Source of the DNA: Plectrocnemia conspersa | Taxonomy: Eukaryota > Arthropoda > Insecta > Trichoptera > Polycentropodidae | DNA length: 64,000 bases | Assembly (NCBI GenBank): GCA_009617715.1 | Contig: VTFK01000377.1 | Span: 186,001-250,000, forward strand | Direction: 5' to 3' | Shown: piece by piece, positions 35,110 to 47,100 of the stretch | Numbering within the stretch: the stretch's first letter is position 1 | How the letters are laid out: each line of letters begins with the position of its first letter | Program-made: the position numbers and the translations under genes | The notes under the pieces: model-generated | What the model was told of the DNA's origin: nothing | The model's input: only the letters and a program-made list of their open reading frames with translations | Database searches by the model: none

Positions 35110-35945
35110 TACCTGAATGAGAACGAATCCAAACTTAAAAAAATTAAATGATATTTTGGAATTGAAACGTTGTGAGGCAATGTTTATGCATTGCTCTAAT
35201 TTTTAATTTGCCTTAATATCAGAGTAGCATCTCTTGTTTTCCGTTAAATGTATAGTATGCAAAACGTACATATTATAATTAGGCAAAACCGTGATAAGAT
35301 AATTACGCAAGTCGACACGCGATTCTCGTAAAGTAGGCTCACGTTGTGCGACACATACGCGCGCACAAGTAATCCGCGGCATTAGGAGCTTTCGCGTTAA
35401 TTATACTATATAATTCGTAATTAAGGTAAAATTGGAGGCTTCGTACGTTCGTGTGCGGTTTCGCATTGAAACGCGGACCGAGGGTCCACGGGAGGCTGTG
35501 ACGCGTACGGCGTCATCTATCATCTCCCAGCGTCAGCTTGTCATCCTTCATCCCCAACATCTATTCGGGCTCTCATTCAAACCTCAAAATAACCCATATA
35601 TCACACATGGGATCTGCGGTTCCAAGTGTGTGCGTGTGTGCGCGGCTAATGAAAGGACTCGTTAAAATGACAAGCAATCAAATTTTAACACGCGCATAGT
35701 GCTAAGCGAATACGCATGTGTGGTACTTCAGAAAGTTTAAGTATAATGAATAACATATTTTTCATTAATTTATATGTTACATAAAATACAATAAAACATA
35801 TTTATGTTTGTAAGATTATAAAAAATAAGATGAATTTCTAAGTATATATGTGCATTTACTGGAGAACAACCTGAAATTTTACAAGTAAAGCGTAATATTA
35901 TATATTACACCAACTGGACTTAACGTATATTCATTTCATTTTTAA
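35110..35945. other. Intergenic stretch with GC-richer patch
   Basis: Bases 35290-35680 are notably rich in CG and unique (for example CGACACATACGCGCGCACAA). The 77-codon frame at 35432-35665 within it has no family. It could be regulatory DNA. Confidence 0.4.
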
Positions 35946-36640
35946 GTGTTTTTAAAATCATATTTTTTAGTAAAATATCATGACGAAGAATCCTCCATCT
36001 GTGCAATAAAATCTGGAATACCTCAGAGCAGTGTACTAATGCCAGTGCTGTACTTAATATATACAGCAGACTTACCAACTAAGAACATGACTACCAAAGC
36101 AACATTTGCTGACGACACAGTTATTATGGTTTCTCATTAGAACTCGGATACAGCGTCTACATATATTCAAGAAAATCTTGGCTACGTATTTTGGGACTAA
36201 ATGCAAACGAGAAGAAGAAAAGCATGTCGATGTTATGTGTACCATGACATGAGAAAGAAAACATATTTTCCCGTCCGATTAAATAGTGCAACAATTTTAC
36301 AATAGGATGGTGCAAAATATTTGGACAGAAGGTTTACCTGTAAAACCCATATTTTGTAGTAAAAGAAAACAACTAAGAGAAAATATCGCAGTCTAATGCG
36401 CAAATCCACCCTTAAACCAATTTATATGTACGCATCTCTGAGAATTATCAAGCAACTACAACAAACATAAAATAAAATTTGCTATTGGATACTTTGATAT
36501 GTCCTTAACTTTTTTATTCACAAAGACATAAAAATAAAAATTGCCAAGGAAGCAAGGGAAAATTCAAGACAAAATTCATGGAAAAACTGAAAAAACATCC
36601 CAATAAACTGATTACGGAGAGATCTAATAAAATATTAAAG
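35946..36640 (+). pseudogene. Jockey-clade LINE reverse transcriptase relic (palm to C-terminus)
   Basis: Plus-strand fragments in family order: VKYHDEESSICAIKSGIPQS (the G(V/I)PQ motif B, Gly kept), VLYLIYTADLP, then FADDT at 36105-36119 with both catalytic Asp residues intact. A frame stop follows at SH, and further downstream come SATILQ.DGAKYLDRRF-like, RKSTLKPIYMYAS and, near the end, HKDIKIKIAKEARE with KNIPIN. The last match the C-terminal segment after the RT of Jockey elements. Several stops and frameshifts make it dead. The 5' part is missing, as is usual for truncated LINE insertions. No poly(A) tail or target duplication is clear. Confidence 0.8.
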
Positions 36641-38089
36641 AGAAAAATAATTTATGTATAATTGTCTCCACGTGAGATTTAACAATACAAGTTTTGCTTA
36701 ACGTCAGTAAGGAAAGACAGATTCCAAAAAAAATTGTGAAGATTGCTGATGTCTTTTGCGGGTGCTTTGAGTGCAAAACTCATATAAAAAACTGTTAATT
36801 TGTTAAAATAAACAAATGAATACATATTTTAAGGGCTTGAAGAAATGTTTTAAGTCTAAAAACTAATATAAAATGGTAGTCTTTTACGTGTAATATAAAA
36901 CATGGTCCGCAAATTCTTATTATTTGTGTTTTATGTTTTGTATTCTAAAACTCATATTAAACACTAAAAAAATGTGAGCTTCTTAATTTTTTATTTAAAA
37001 TAGATTATATGTTTGTGTAAAACTTATATAAAAGATTAATAACATCTACAATTAAATTAAACCACTAGACCTCCAAGTCACCAATACCTTTCTTTATTTC
37101 CCAGTGTTACATTATTAACTATATTGGTCGTATAAATAAATTAAGTGTGTTTTTCTTTTCTCTGGCATACTCAAATTTTTAATTAAATATTAAATATCTG
37201 TATGTTTACGTTTTATATATTGTTTCATTTATCATCGTATACAGTTAGATTTTTATAAATAATTACTTACATGTTTTTATAATCGGCGTATATTTAGTTA
37301 TAAAAAATATCTAGATAATCGTTTTATTCAGATTAAAATTTTATATTAGAAATTAGTATTTAAAAGTAGAGATTGAAGAGTGGCTTTAATATATTTTGCA
37401 TACAAGAAACTCAAACTTCAGCATTCATATAATTAGATATACTTTAAATATTTGTATTTAACAGCTTTATAACATACATATACAATATTATTAAATGTGC
37501 TTCAATATTATTTAATTTAACTTTTATCATAAATTGATACTTAAAATCGACCTTATAAAAACGGTTTAGCCGTAAAACATAATCCAAAATTTTCAGCCTT
37601 TTACAATTGTTTTAAACCAAATCAATGACATAAAAAGGTATAAGTTTAAAAAAATATGAATAAAACAATTTTTCTTTATTTTAGCCGTAAAACTATAAAA
37701 AACCATATTTTTTGTATTTAAAATATATTTTTTGGCTCTTTCATGTAAATTTTCAGAAACTTTTGCCTTTTAAATGAATCTTTGAGTCAAAAACACTGTT
37801 TTCCAATACTTTCAGAAATATTTACATTTTTCTTGCTCTCGTTTTATTTTTGACTAGCTAAGTATCTTTACTTTTTGCATATCTCTCAAGTTATTGTTTA
37901 ATAGATTAAATAGAGTTTCTAGATTCAAGATAATATGCAAATAAATAAAATTGCATTAAAATATTTTGTATTTAAGATAATATGCTAATAAATATTAATG
38001 CATGTGCGAAAATTGTATAATAAGGTAGCAACTGAAAGACTTAATTATTATTTTATTTGGAAATATCAATTAATATTTTCTAGTATTAT
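36641..38089. other. Very AT-rich stretch
   Basis: No gene is supported. Variants of AAACTCATAT(T)AAA recur near 36777, 36950 and 37020. Otherwise nothing stands out. Confidence 0.45.
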
Positions 38090-38600
38090 CTAGTGTGAAA
38101 AACTACATCCCTTAAATGACCTCCATTTTTCTACTCACAAATACGGGTTCTTTCCACAACATTTTCTTTGACCTCACGTTGGATTTCAGCTTGAATATTC
38201 TCCTTATGTTCTTGAATTGTTCGAGGCTAATTTACAAAATCCCGTTCTTTCAAATAGTCCCTTAAAAATAAGTCTAGGGCCGTCATATAGGGTGAACTGC
38301 AAACACTGCTGCGTATCTTGGGGTTGTAAAGCTTGGACCATTTAAACATATTTTTAAATCCAGTTTCAGCATCTTCTGGTGCGATATTCTGGCGATGGCT
38401 AATTGAGCAGAGTGACAACAGATAAAGAAATATGAATCTTTAAGGACAATTACCGTACAGCTTCCACCCCTGCGTGTGTGCCCACAGTGCGCTTAAGGCC
38501 TTTTCCCGGATGATCGCAGACTATTCCAATTCTTTCAAACCATGCGATTAGTGTCTGAATCATGTTATCGCTGGGATATACTCTGACATCTCTGAGTTAA
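38090..38600 (-). pseudogene. Tc1/mariner-superfamily transposase relic, internally deleted
   Basis: On the minus strand from about 38600, the helix-turn-helix region is seen as DNMIQTLIAWFERIG with a GLKRTVGTHAGVEAVR block. It is followed by a frame-disrupted LAIARISHQKMLK segment, then directly the C-terminus: TALDLFLRDYLKERDFVN, PRTIQEHKENIQAEIQ and NGGHLRDVVF near 38110. The catalytic core between the DNA-binding part and the LDLFL.(D/G)YLK motif is deleted. The NGGHL..V(I)F ending places it in the mariner-like group. The open frame at 38227-38418 covers the deletion junction. No terminal repeats were recognised. Confidence 0.72.
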
Positions 38601-40185
38601 AATTAAAAATTTAAATTTCCAATGAATCCTATATAATTTACGAAAAAAATATTCTTTTAAAAATAATGATTTTTTAAACCATTTACTCTTTCAATGGTTA
38701 CTGTTTATATATAACACAATTCTCTCCAATAGACTGGATTGAGTGGTAAGAACTATCTACATATATAGTTGTACTATTTATTGCTCTTGAACATTATGAT
38801 AATACATAATTTGAATGCCGAAATTAAATACAGAAATATTAAGGGTTGCATTTTTTGGCAATCATATATATGTTATATACGGTTCATAATATATCAGAAT
38901 TTAAGATAGTTTTTTTTTCAATTCATAAGTATAAAGTAACATATAGTTTTTTTTATTATTTAAAAGGATTTATATTTTATAGTACACTTAGTACATTTAT
39001 TGAGTGCAACCGTTGAACAAAATTTTATTAAACCGTTGATTGGATGCCCACGATAAAATTCATCAATGGAATTTGACAAATCACCGATTCGATTGTAATC
39101 CAATTATCGTTCATTATTTCAGTTATTCGATTGGGTTTATTGAGGTGAGTTTAATAATGGTTTTAACTGTTGAATTTGACTATTAGCAAATTTTAAAATT
39201 TACTTCAAATAAATATTGAGATATTAAAATATAGTTTTGTGATATGTATTATTCAATTTTGTTTAAACTTTATATTAGATTAGACATGTACGTCAATCAC
39301 GCGCATGTGGAAAACCGCACCATCTGGTAACGGGAAAACTTGTTATGCTTCAGTTTGACAGGATGATGTACGATGATTGTCGATGATTAAATGATAAAAA
39401 ATGTGTACGTATAAAATATATCTTTCGGTGCGATAATATCAATTCAATTTCACCATGTCAAACAATGTTACGACTTTGACATAATCGACGTGCACGAAGA
39501 AAAATAATCTTCTGAAAAAGTCACCCCTCAATCTGTCATTCGCAGACATTTTGGACTAGAATAAACAAATATCTTTAAATACATCGTTAAAACCTAAAAT
39601 ACACAAACATCTATAAATATATTACTTTTATATCCAATTTTCCCAAAATATACTTTTCGACAGTTCTTGTACAATCAATCACACACCTTGGTTTAGGGAG
39701 AATATTCAAATATACACCTTCGAATAAAGGCTTGAATATCCTTTGGATAAACTTTGATCCTTTATTCTTGTCGCAGGACGGAAGTGTTGTCGGCGGAATT
39801 GCTCGAACTTTTCACACTAAATCAAAGACTTTCATCGTTTCAGTGAAAAATTCGAAAAATTTACCACTTGCGCTACGTGTGTTTTATACGCATATGATTT
39901 GCTAATGGTTTTTTATACAAACGTATATCAACAACCAATGAATATTTTAAAGGTATTATTTAAATAAATAGTATATATTGTTTGTCTATGACTTTCAGTT
40001 TGTTTGTGTTACTACTCAAAGGAATGGCATTAGTATATTATAATTAAGAGGAACTTCCCTGCGGGGCTCAAGTTAAAATTTCACACGGTGTCGAGATTTC
40101 ATTATTTAGCGTAACAAAATAGCTTCGATCTTTCATGTTTTATGCATATAATATAATGAGGGTCTTTAAATTTAGATAATTGATA
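38601..40185. other. AT-rich intergenic stretch
   Basis: No gene is supported. A modestly GC-richer patch spans 39290-39500. Nothing else stands out. Confidence 0.45.
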
Positions 40186-40300
40186 GGTTAAGTCGTCATG
40201 CCAAACAATATCAAGTGCTTTTTCTATGTCTAGCATTAATAATCGTGTACTTTTTTTTTCACTACGATTTCATACTACATAGATCAGTTCAATTGTATTT
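40186..40300 (-). pseudogene. LINE reverse transcriptase scrap (motif A)
   Basis: The minus strand reads KKSTRLLMLDIEKALDIVWH, then DDLTY. This is RT motif A of Jockey-type LINEs, with the first catalytic Asp. Upstream residues (ELIYVV, stop, NRSE) fit the preceding helix. Only about 35 codons survive. It is close in sequence to the motif A of the relic at 10262-10440, so both may derive from one family. Confidence 0.7.
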
Positions 40301-41114
40301 TAAATTATTAATAATATAACACAAATATAATATATTTCATCATAATAATAGCTATTCTATTTTCAAGAAACGATTTTCCAAACAAATGACGCTTCACCTA
40401 CACAAACTGCGTATTTTATATTGTGCGTAGGCATGCTTCGCGGAAAGCTTTTTGCGTTTAAACACCCATTAGGAAAGTTGTATCATATTCGGTTATAGTT
40501 TATACGTACGTAATATATAGTCATAAGAAGCAAGGGATGCTATGTTCGCGCTTCCGGTTCGCATAATGGCGTTTCGATCTTAAACGCTGAACGTATATCG
40601 TTATTTATGGGGCAACCCCAACGTTGGTAACAAAATACGCGAGCATCGAGCTTCCATACTAAGCAGCCCGTGAAATATTTACTCGAGAGATGAAATAATA
40701 AATATTTTTACCTTTTATATTTATTAAACGTGCCGAATAGAATCAACCCTACCCCACACCGGTCAGGATTAATGCGTTCTAATAATTTTACGGATTGAGG
40801 CTATGCGTATATGGGATGTACTTACAAACCTACATTTATGTAAAACCAATATTTATGCGATAAACATATCAAAATCAATTTATTACTAAAATAGTTCTAA
40901 AACTCTAATATAAAATTTATAAAAAGTTTAGTATACATACAATTTTGCTACTTAAAATATTAAGTAAACCCGAAAAAATGTAATTTCTTAAATTTAAGTT
41001 CAAACAGTCAGTCGTATTTTGGCCGTTAATACTCGAGTACGTATTTTGCTAAATTTATGTTGGTACACATCTAGACTTTACATTCCGATATTTAAAAAAA
41101 TAATTTGACCGAAA
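40301..41114. other. Intergenic stretch with mild GC-richer patch
   Basis: Bases 40420-40680 and 40730-40810 are slightly GC-richer and unique. No gene or element is seen. Confidence 0.4.
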
Positions 41115-41790
41115 TGTACGATGGGAAAAAACAAAATATAGAATATTATATGTTATATGAATTTCTTTAAGAAATTCTAACGACGGCCACTAAAAATATT
41201 TATGAAGTGGTAGAAGATTTATTAGATATCCGTTGGTTTAAACAAATCGGACAAGAAATCAACATAGCAAGAATAGTCCTGGATGTGATAGACCAGTAAA
41301 GATAGACGATGATATCCTGGCAAAAACAATGGAAGCAAATCCTACTCAAACTATCCTTCAGCTGGCAAAGAAACTAACCCAGTTCAATTTAATTGAGAAG
41401 GCATGGGGACAGAGTATAAGAGTTCTACCTGAATGGAGCTAAAAAAAAAGGCGGAGTGAACTTCAGGATCTCGAATCTGGTCGTTGAAGATGTGAAATGG
41501 ATGTGCTACGTTTCCAATCGTCGTTGAAAATCATAGTGGTTATTCAAAGATCAAGTAACAAAACCTATCTCGAAGCTCAGGGTAACTGTAAAAAAAGTTA
41601 TTTTATGTGTATAGTGGGATTGCAAAAAAAATTGTGCATTACAAAATTCTTAAACTTGGTAAAACAATAATAAAAAGCTTATTCTGTGATCAGCTGAATC
41701 GTTTGCACAAATAAGTATAAAAAAGGCCTGCACTTTTCAATAGCAGTCGAACAGTTCTACAATGGCGAAATAGAATCGATAAAATTTAGA
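41115..41790 (+). pseudogene. mariner transposase relic
   Basis: Plus-strand pieces follow the order of a mariner transposase. YMLYEF (about 41145) and TATKNIYEV give the first helix-turn-helix. GCDRPVKIDDDILAKTMEAN with PTQTILQLAKKLT (41280-41390) gives the GRP linker and second helix-turn-helix. After a frame-broken part, VILCV-stop-WDC and IVHYKILKLGKT (about 41595-41665) match the beta strands after the first catalytic Asp, followed by CDQLNRLHK and KRPALFN near 41690-41740. The catalytic DDE residues are lost or outside the copy. It stops where the second Asp motif should begin. Many stops; dead. Confidence 0.78.
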
Positions 41791-43013
41791 ACTGGTCTAG
41801 ATGCTTTTATAATTAAAACCTAGAGATAAAGGTGATGAAAGATATCGAGCTGTAACTAAAAAGTGTAATATATGCAAAACCACCGGTAAAATAATAGCAA
41901 ATTTAAAATAACCATTATACGTTTATTTAAAACGAGCGGATTTTTTCAGTTAAATATGATTTTATAATCAAAAAATATACTCGAATAATCAACTTGTTAA
42001 ATTCATTTTATTCTAAAACATATTTTTTGTTGATAAATTTTTTGTATATATCTTACTTTAATATGAAATAAAGTTTTATTCTAATATAATATATACCTAA
42101 GTTATATTAATATAATATATTTTAATTTAAATAAAATACATATATATTTATGGAAATTCATTGCTTCTTAAGAATTCTGAGAGTAAACTAATATGTTATA
42201 AAAATATATTAATATAATAGTATTAATATACATACATATATAATATAAATATTATTGATAAAATTCTACTTTTATATAAAATTTTAAATAAGCTGTATAT
42301 ATTTCATATTAATATAATTTAGGTATAATATTTTAAAAATAAAATACAAAATATTCACATACAAAATTATTTACAAAAACTTATTCATTTACTTGAAATG
42401 TTTTTATGTTTATTATAAAATAACGTACATGTGTACTAAGCCATTATAAAATATTTACTTTTACATACAATCGTTAGCAATCGTAAATTATGTCGGGTCG
42501 TTTCAAATACATTAGACTCTTTAATGAGTGTACAATTATCATTATCATCTGATGGTAAAATAGTTGTAAGCTTTTTTGCTCTTATCTTGTTGCTCTAAAA
42601 GAAATAAATATTTTCCTACGCGAGATTAAATTTAAAAAATCAAAAAAATAATTTTTTTAACTGCTTTTAAAGCCTTTATTCACCATTTTTTCCTGTAAAA
42701 TATTTATTTAAGATATTGAAGAAAAGCTTTCTGAAAAAGTAATTTAAATTCGGTTGTATTATACATATTTATTTTTAATTTCAACACGAAGCTCGGAACA
42801 TTTGCACTATTAGGCAGGAACATGTTCGCTAAACAACGTTTTTCAGAACCACTTTAAAACTGATTTTAATAATAGACAAAATGGCATGATTTCTATAAAA
42901 ATGGAAATAATCAGTTTATCACACATTTCTGAATGGTGTAATAATTTCGAGCCATGTCGGACTGTGGATTTTGTAACTTAAACCTACAAAGCTTCCTCAC
43001 ATAGTGAGGCCAC
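41791..43013. other. Extremely AT-rich, low-complexity stretch
   Basis: Bases 42010-42350 are almost pure A/T with recurring TTAATATAATATA-like words, perhaps a degenerate simple repeat. No gene is supported. Just after the mariner relic a short coding-like RAVTKKCNICKTTGK segment (about 41850-41895) has a Cys-x2-Cys but no identifiable family. Confidence 0.45.
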
Positions 43014-44126
43014 TAGAGTCTCCAATTACTCGAAACATCAACTACTCGAGTATCGAATATTAAAATTTTAAAATACTCGAGTACTCGAGTACTTTCGAGT
43101 ATTTACCAAATGTACCAAAATAGCTATTATTCAAATTCGTGTACATATAAATAAATAAATAAAATACTTAGTATGTTAATTTTTACAATTATTTTAACTT
43201 CACGAACATACTTTTTAAAAACAATAATGCAAAAAGTGTCTCGAATTTAATATTACTGCTAACCTTTGGTTTTATTATTCCCTTTATGGAAAAAACCCTT
43301 TCCGTTGCTGTTGATGTTGGTCTTATTGTCATTTACGCGTTGGATAAGGCTTCTAATTTATATCTGTTCGCTTTTTATAGATATACAATTTTTTGAACTC
43401 TCTTTTTATGTTCTCTTCTTTCATTCCCTTCTCTGCTTTTCTCTTATTTCCTTCGACTATAGACAAAATAGCATTTTGTAATTCTTCTTGAATAGATTTT
43501 TTTTTTAACAATATACAATATTCTACTCCTTCTGATTAATGCGAAGAATTTAAATCTATATCCTTCGAAGATGTATTTGGGTGAATCCCTTTCACTCTAG
43601 AGCTAAACGGTTCGCAAAGAACTGACTTTACTTTAAATGCCTTTAAAACACACAATTGTTTTGATTTATATTTTAAGCTGAGGGATCAGTATAAACAATT
43701 TACAACACTTTACGCTACAACTGCATAGTCATAAAACCTAAAAAAAATTTTTGTTGATATTTCATATTGTTCATTGCCATAAAATAGATAAGTCGGGACT
43801 GTCAAACAGAAAACACAGAAGAAATTTCTCCGTCGTACCCACTAACATAGTCGACGACCGGAACTATGCAACTATGGAACTATGAAAAAATTATACCTGA
43901 TAGTAACCGTTTTAACTCGGGACTTCGGGCATAAACGCCAAATAAAAGCAAGACGTTAACCATTACCGGACCGAGTTAAAGTTATTTTTGTTTTTGAAAT
44001 ATTTCAAATTTTTTTAATTTCGAGTATTAATCGAGTAATTTTCAAAATACTCGATTATCAAGTACTTGAAAAATAGACAAAAATACTCGAGTATCGAGTA
44101 CTCGATTACTCGAATTGGAGACTCTA
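43014..44126. mobile_element. hAT element, 1113 bp, with TSD GAGGCCAC and TACTCGAG-rich ends
   Basis: The left end reads TAGAGTCTCCAATTACTCGA and the right end, reverse-complemented, TAGAGTCTCCAATTCGAGTA. The first 14 bases are identical and fit YARNG. Exact 8-bp duplications, GAGGCCAC, flank it at 43006-43013 and 44127-44134. Both subterminal regions (about 43030-43105 and 44020-44115) are packed with TACTCGAG/CGAGTA words in both orientations, the layout of hAT transposase binding sites. A transposase C-terminal remnant lies at 43262-43335 on the minus strand. The element is too short and too degraded to be autonomous. Confidence 0.9.
43262..43335 (-). pseudogene. hAT transposase dimerisation-domain remnant
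   Basis: The minus strand reads MTIRPTSTATERVFSIKGII, matching the P.(S/T)S...ERVFS core of the hATC dimerisation domain. Little else of the transposase is readable: the surrounding sequence has stops in all frames. It supports assigning the surrounding element (43014-44126) to hAT independently of the target duplication. The plus-strand frame at 43266-43481 is its shadow. Confidence 0.72.
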
Positions 44127-47100
44127 GAGGCCACCCTTATAGGCTTAGCTGAGAGTCTGTGCCACTCATCCTCATGAAGACGACCACCTCATTCGCGATC
44201 CCTAAGCTAAATTTCTGAATATATTATAGGTGTTATAACATTGTCTTTATTATAATACAACTTGTCATGCAATACCAAGTATGAAAATTTCCATATTTTT
44301 ATTGTATATATTATTCTAACACAATATTACTAAATAAATAATATTTATAAATGTGTATAATATCGAATTACATATAAATATTTATTATTTTCAATATGAT
44401 TTTATGGCACACATACATGGGAAGGTTCGCCGTCCCAGCCACATTATATGTATAGCTCGCTTCGGTTAATCCGACGGGTCACCTTTTACCAAGATTTGCA
44501 TTTTTGAGGTCATCTTTAGCGAGGGCACCGACATAAATCCCCAATAAATCTGACCGGCCACTTTTATCTATTCTTGCATAAGCTCGCGCACCAAAAAAAT
44601 CCCATGAAATATTTCATAGGGAAATTTATGAGCTCTGAAATTAATTTCTATGGGTACGCGATATTTTTAATCCGGGGTCGAAAGTCCAACTTGTCGGAGG
44701 GCAATCGCACATAACAAGGTGTACAAAATCCGACAAACTGTTGATAAGTTTAAGTGGCAAACTTTGAAGGAGCCGAGATGATTTATCGCTCGGCCCGAAC
44801 TTCCATAGGCGGGACTTAACTTCTTACAGTCTTATTTTATCGTAATCGCGACGACCGACGTGAACTTTTCCTTAGTGCTTTCAGCACACACATACTACAT
44901 ATTATTGTTGACCATTCGAATTGCTCAATTATACACAAAAAGTTATAGGACTGAGTCAAATGAAAATCATAAGAAATATTTTTTAATTTATTGAATCAAA
45001 AATGTATAACATACGAGTTAATAAATAAATATTCAAGAATAGCTACAGACAAAAAAAATTGTAACACTTTAGTTCCACCCTGGTAATATTTTTTTTGCAC
45101 AGTCATTACCTTATTTTTCAAAAAAAGTTACTAAAATACCCGGCAGGCATTAATAAGTAAATAAAGTCATTCTGCAAACACTTTGTGAAACTATAGAATA
45201 TTACTAAATTAATGTAATGTATTACTTTTACTTTATTATTTTACAAATCTTTAACTGATGATGTCACTACTTAGTACGGATGACTTTGGGCAGCTAGTCG
45301 TCGTTTAGTAGTTGCTTAAATTTCGGCCATTAGAAACTACAACCCTTACCTAGTCGAGCTTTGTAGACTATGTCCAACCTCCTACCTGGTATATCGCGAG
45401 TGACAGCCATAATTAGGTAATCTGGCGCAAAACTATTGATATGTACATCACTATTACATTTAAGGAGCCAGATATAGGATATCAGGGATGGAAGAAGAGA
45501 GAAAGATAGCGGGAGTCATCACTATTATTGTTTAAATGAGATATTCTCATAATTTTGCCAGCAACAATTTATAAGACAAAGTATCAAAAATATATATCAG
45601 TAGTATAATTCAATGACTAATACCTAAAAGACCTAAGTACGAATTCCATATTATCCCTAGTGTAGTAATCTCTATTCAAATAAATATGTATATCTGTTTA
45701 TTCAACGCATTGATTTTTACCTTAAATCGGAGCAAAATTATTCCAGAGACTCGCGTAAAAGCCCTTGGACCACGGTAATGTCACATAAAATTATACCAAT
45801 TTTCATTGTCGTATACATGGGCGTTTTGCGCAGCGTTCGCTGTCGCTTTTTTCGGTTCATTTATTTTCGATTAGGAGTCTTTCGGGGTCGCATGAAACCC
45901 TTTTGATACATTTTTAAACCAGAGAATGCGTCTTTAACTTGGTCGGAATGGACCACAACGGAACACTTCGAAGCTGCAGGAAAGATTCTCTCGTGCAAAA
46001 TGAACAAACCTTTCGGCGCGAAGCTAACACAAAACGAAATAAAGGAGAATACCTTAATAAGAAATTTTATCTTTGTCCCATTGAACAATGGCAAAATGTA
46101 GAATTCTAACTCTAAAAATCTCCTGATTCTTGTATACATACATATATGTGCATAATTCATATTTTTTTTGTAAAATGAATATATATTATATAAAAAATAT
46201 TACAAGCATAGCTGAAATTCGAGCATATAAAACTTTAATTTCACGGTACGCTTCTTAAAAATGTATGTACCGATACACACACATATACTGTGTATAAAAT
46301 AAATATGTGTATATAATAGTTTTTGTAACATAATTGAGTATTTCATGGTTGTGGCTTCTGAAATTGACAAATAAAAATTGTGACGTAAAATATGGCATTC
46401 AGTCGTTTCATTAGCTTTCCTATATTTCCTGGTAAATTGACGTTACGTGAAATGAGACATTTATCATAAATATATCACTCTTCTAATATATATAGGCCTA
46501 TTTGACGTATTGATAATTGATACACAATATTTTTATTATAAATAAACTATGAAAAAAAAAATTTTTTTGATCGAAATATTGATTTTTTTAACCCATTTAT
46601 GATTTTAAGTTTACAAAATAGCATAATTTTTTGTCTGCATATAAATTAGATGATATAAAATACATATAATATGTGATTATTATTTTATTATATTAAGATA
46701 ATAAAAAAATAAAACTATTGCACTACAATACAAAAATAATTTTAGCCTAATTCGATTTAATAACGGACGTGTCTTAAATATATTAACATTTTAATAATAT
46801 ATTTACTATGGTTGTTTCCTTGCGAATAACACGAAATTATGTCAGTGAAATATAAATGACAAATTAATATACATTTATATTATGTATATAAATATCACAG
46901 CGCCTATTGTTGAAATGAAACAAAAATAAAATCCCGATGGCAATTGAATTGTGGGTTAAATGAACACGCAGTATATAACTCGTAAAAGTCATAACTTTAC
47001 CATTTAACCTACTCAAATAAGTCTCTTATTATTGTTATAATGATAATACAATATTTAATTGAAATATAATTTAAATATTTGCTATTATTTTTATTTCATT

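Noticed and set aside
45861..46160. 99-codon minus-strand frame as a gene
   Set aside because: No family resemblance; the frame runs from a GC-richer patch into AT-rich DNA without a composition change that would mark an exon edge.
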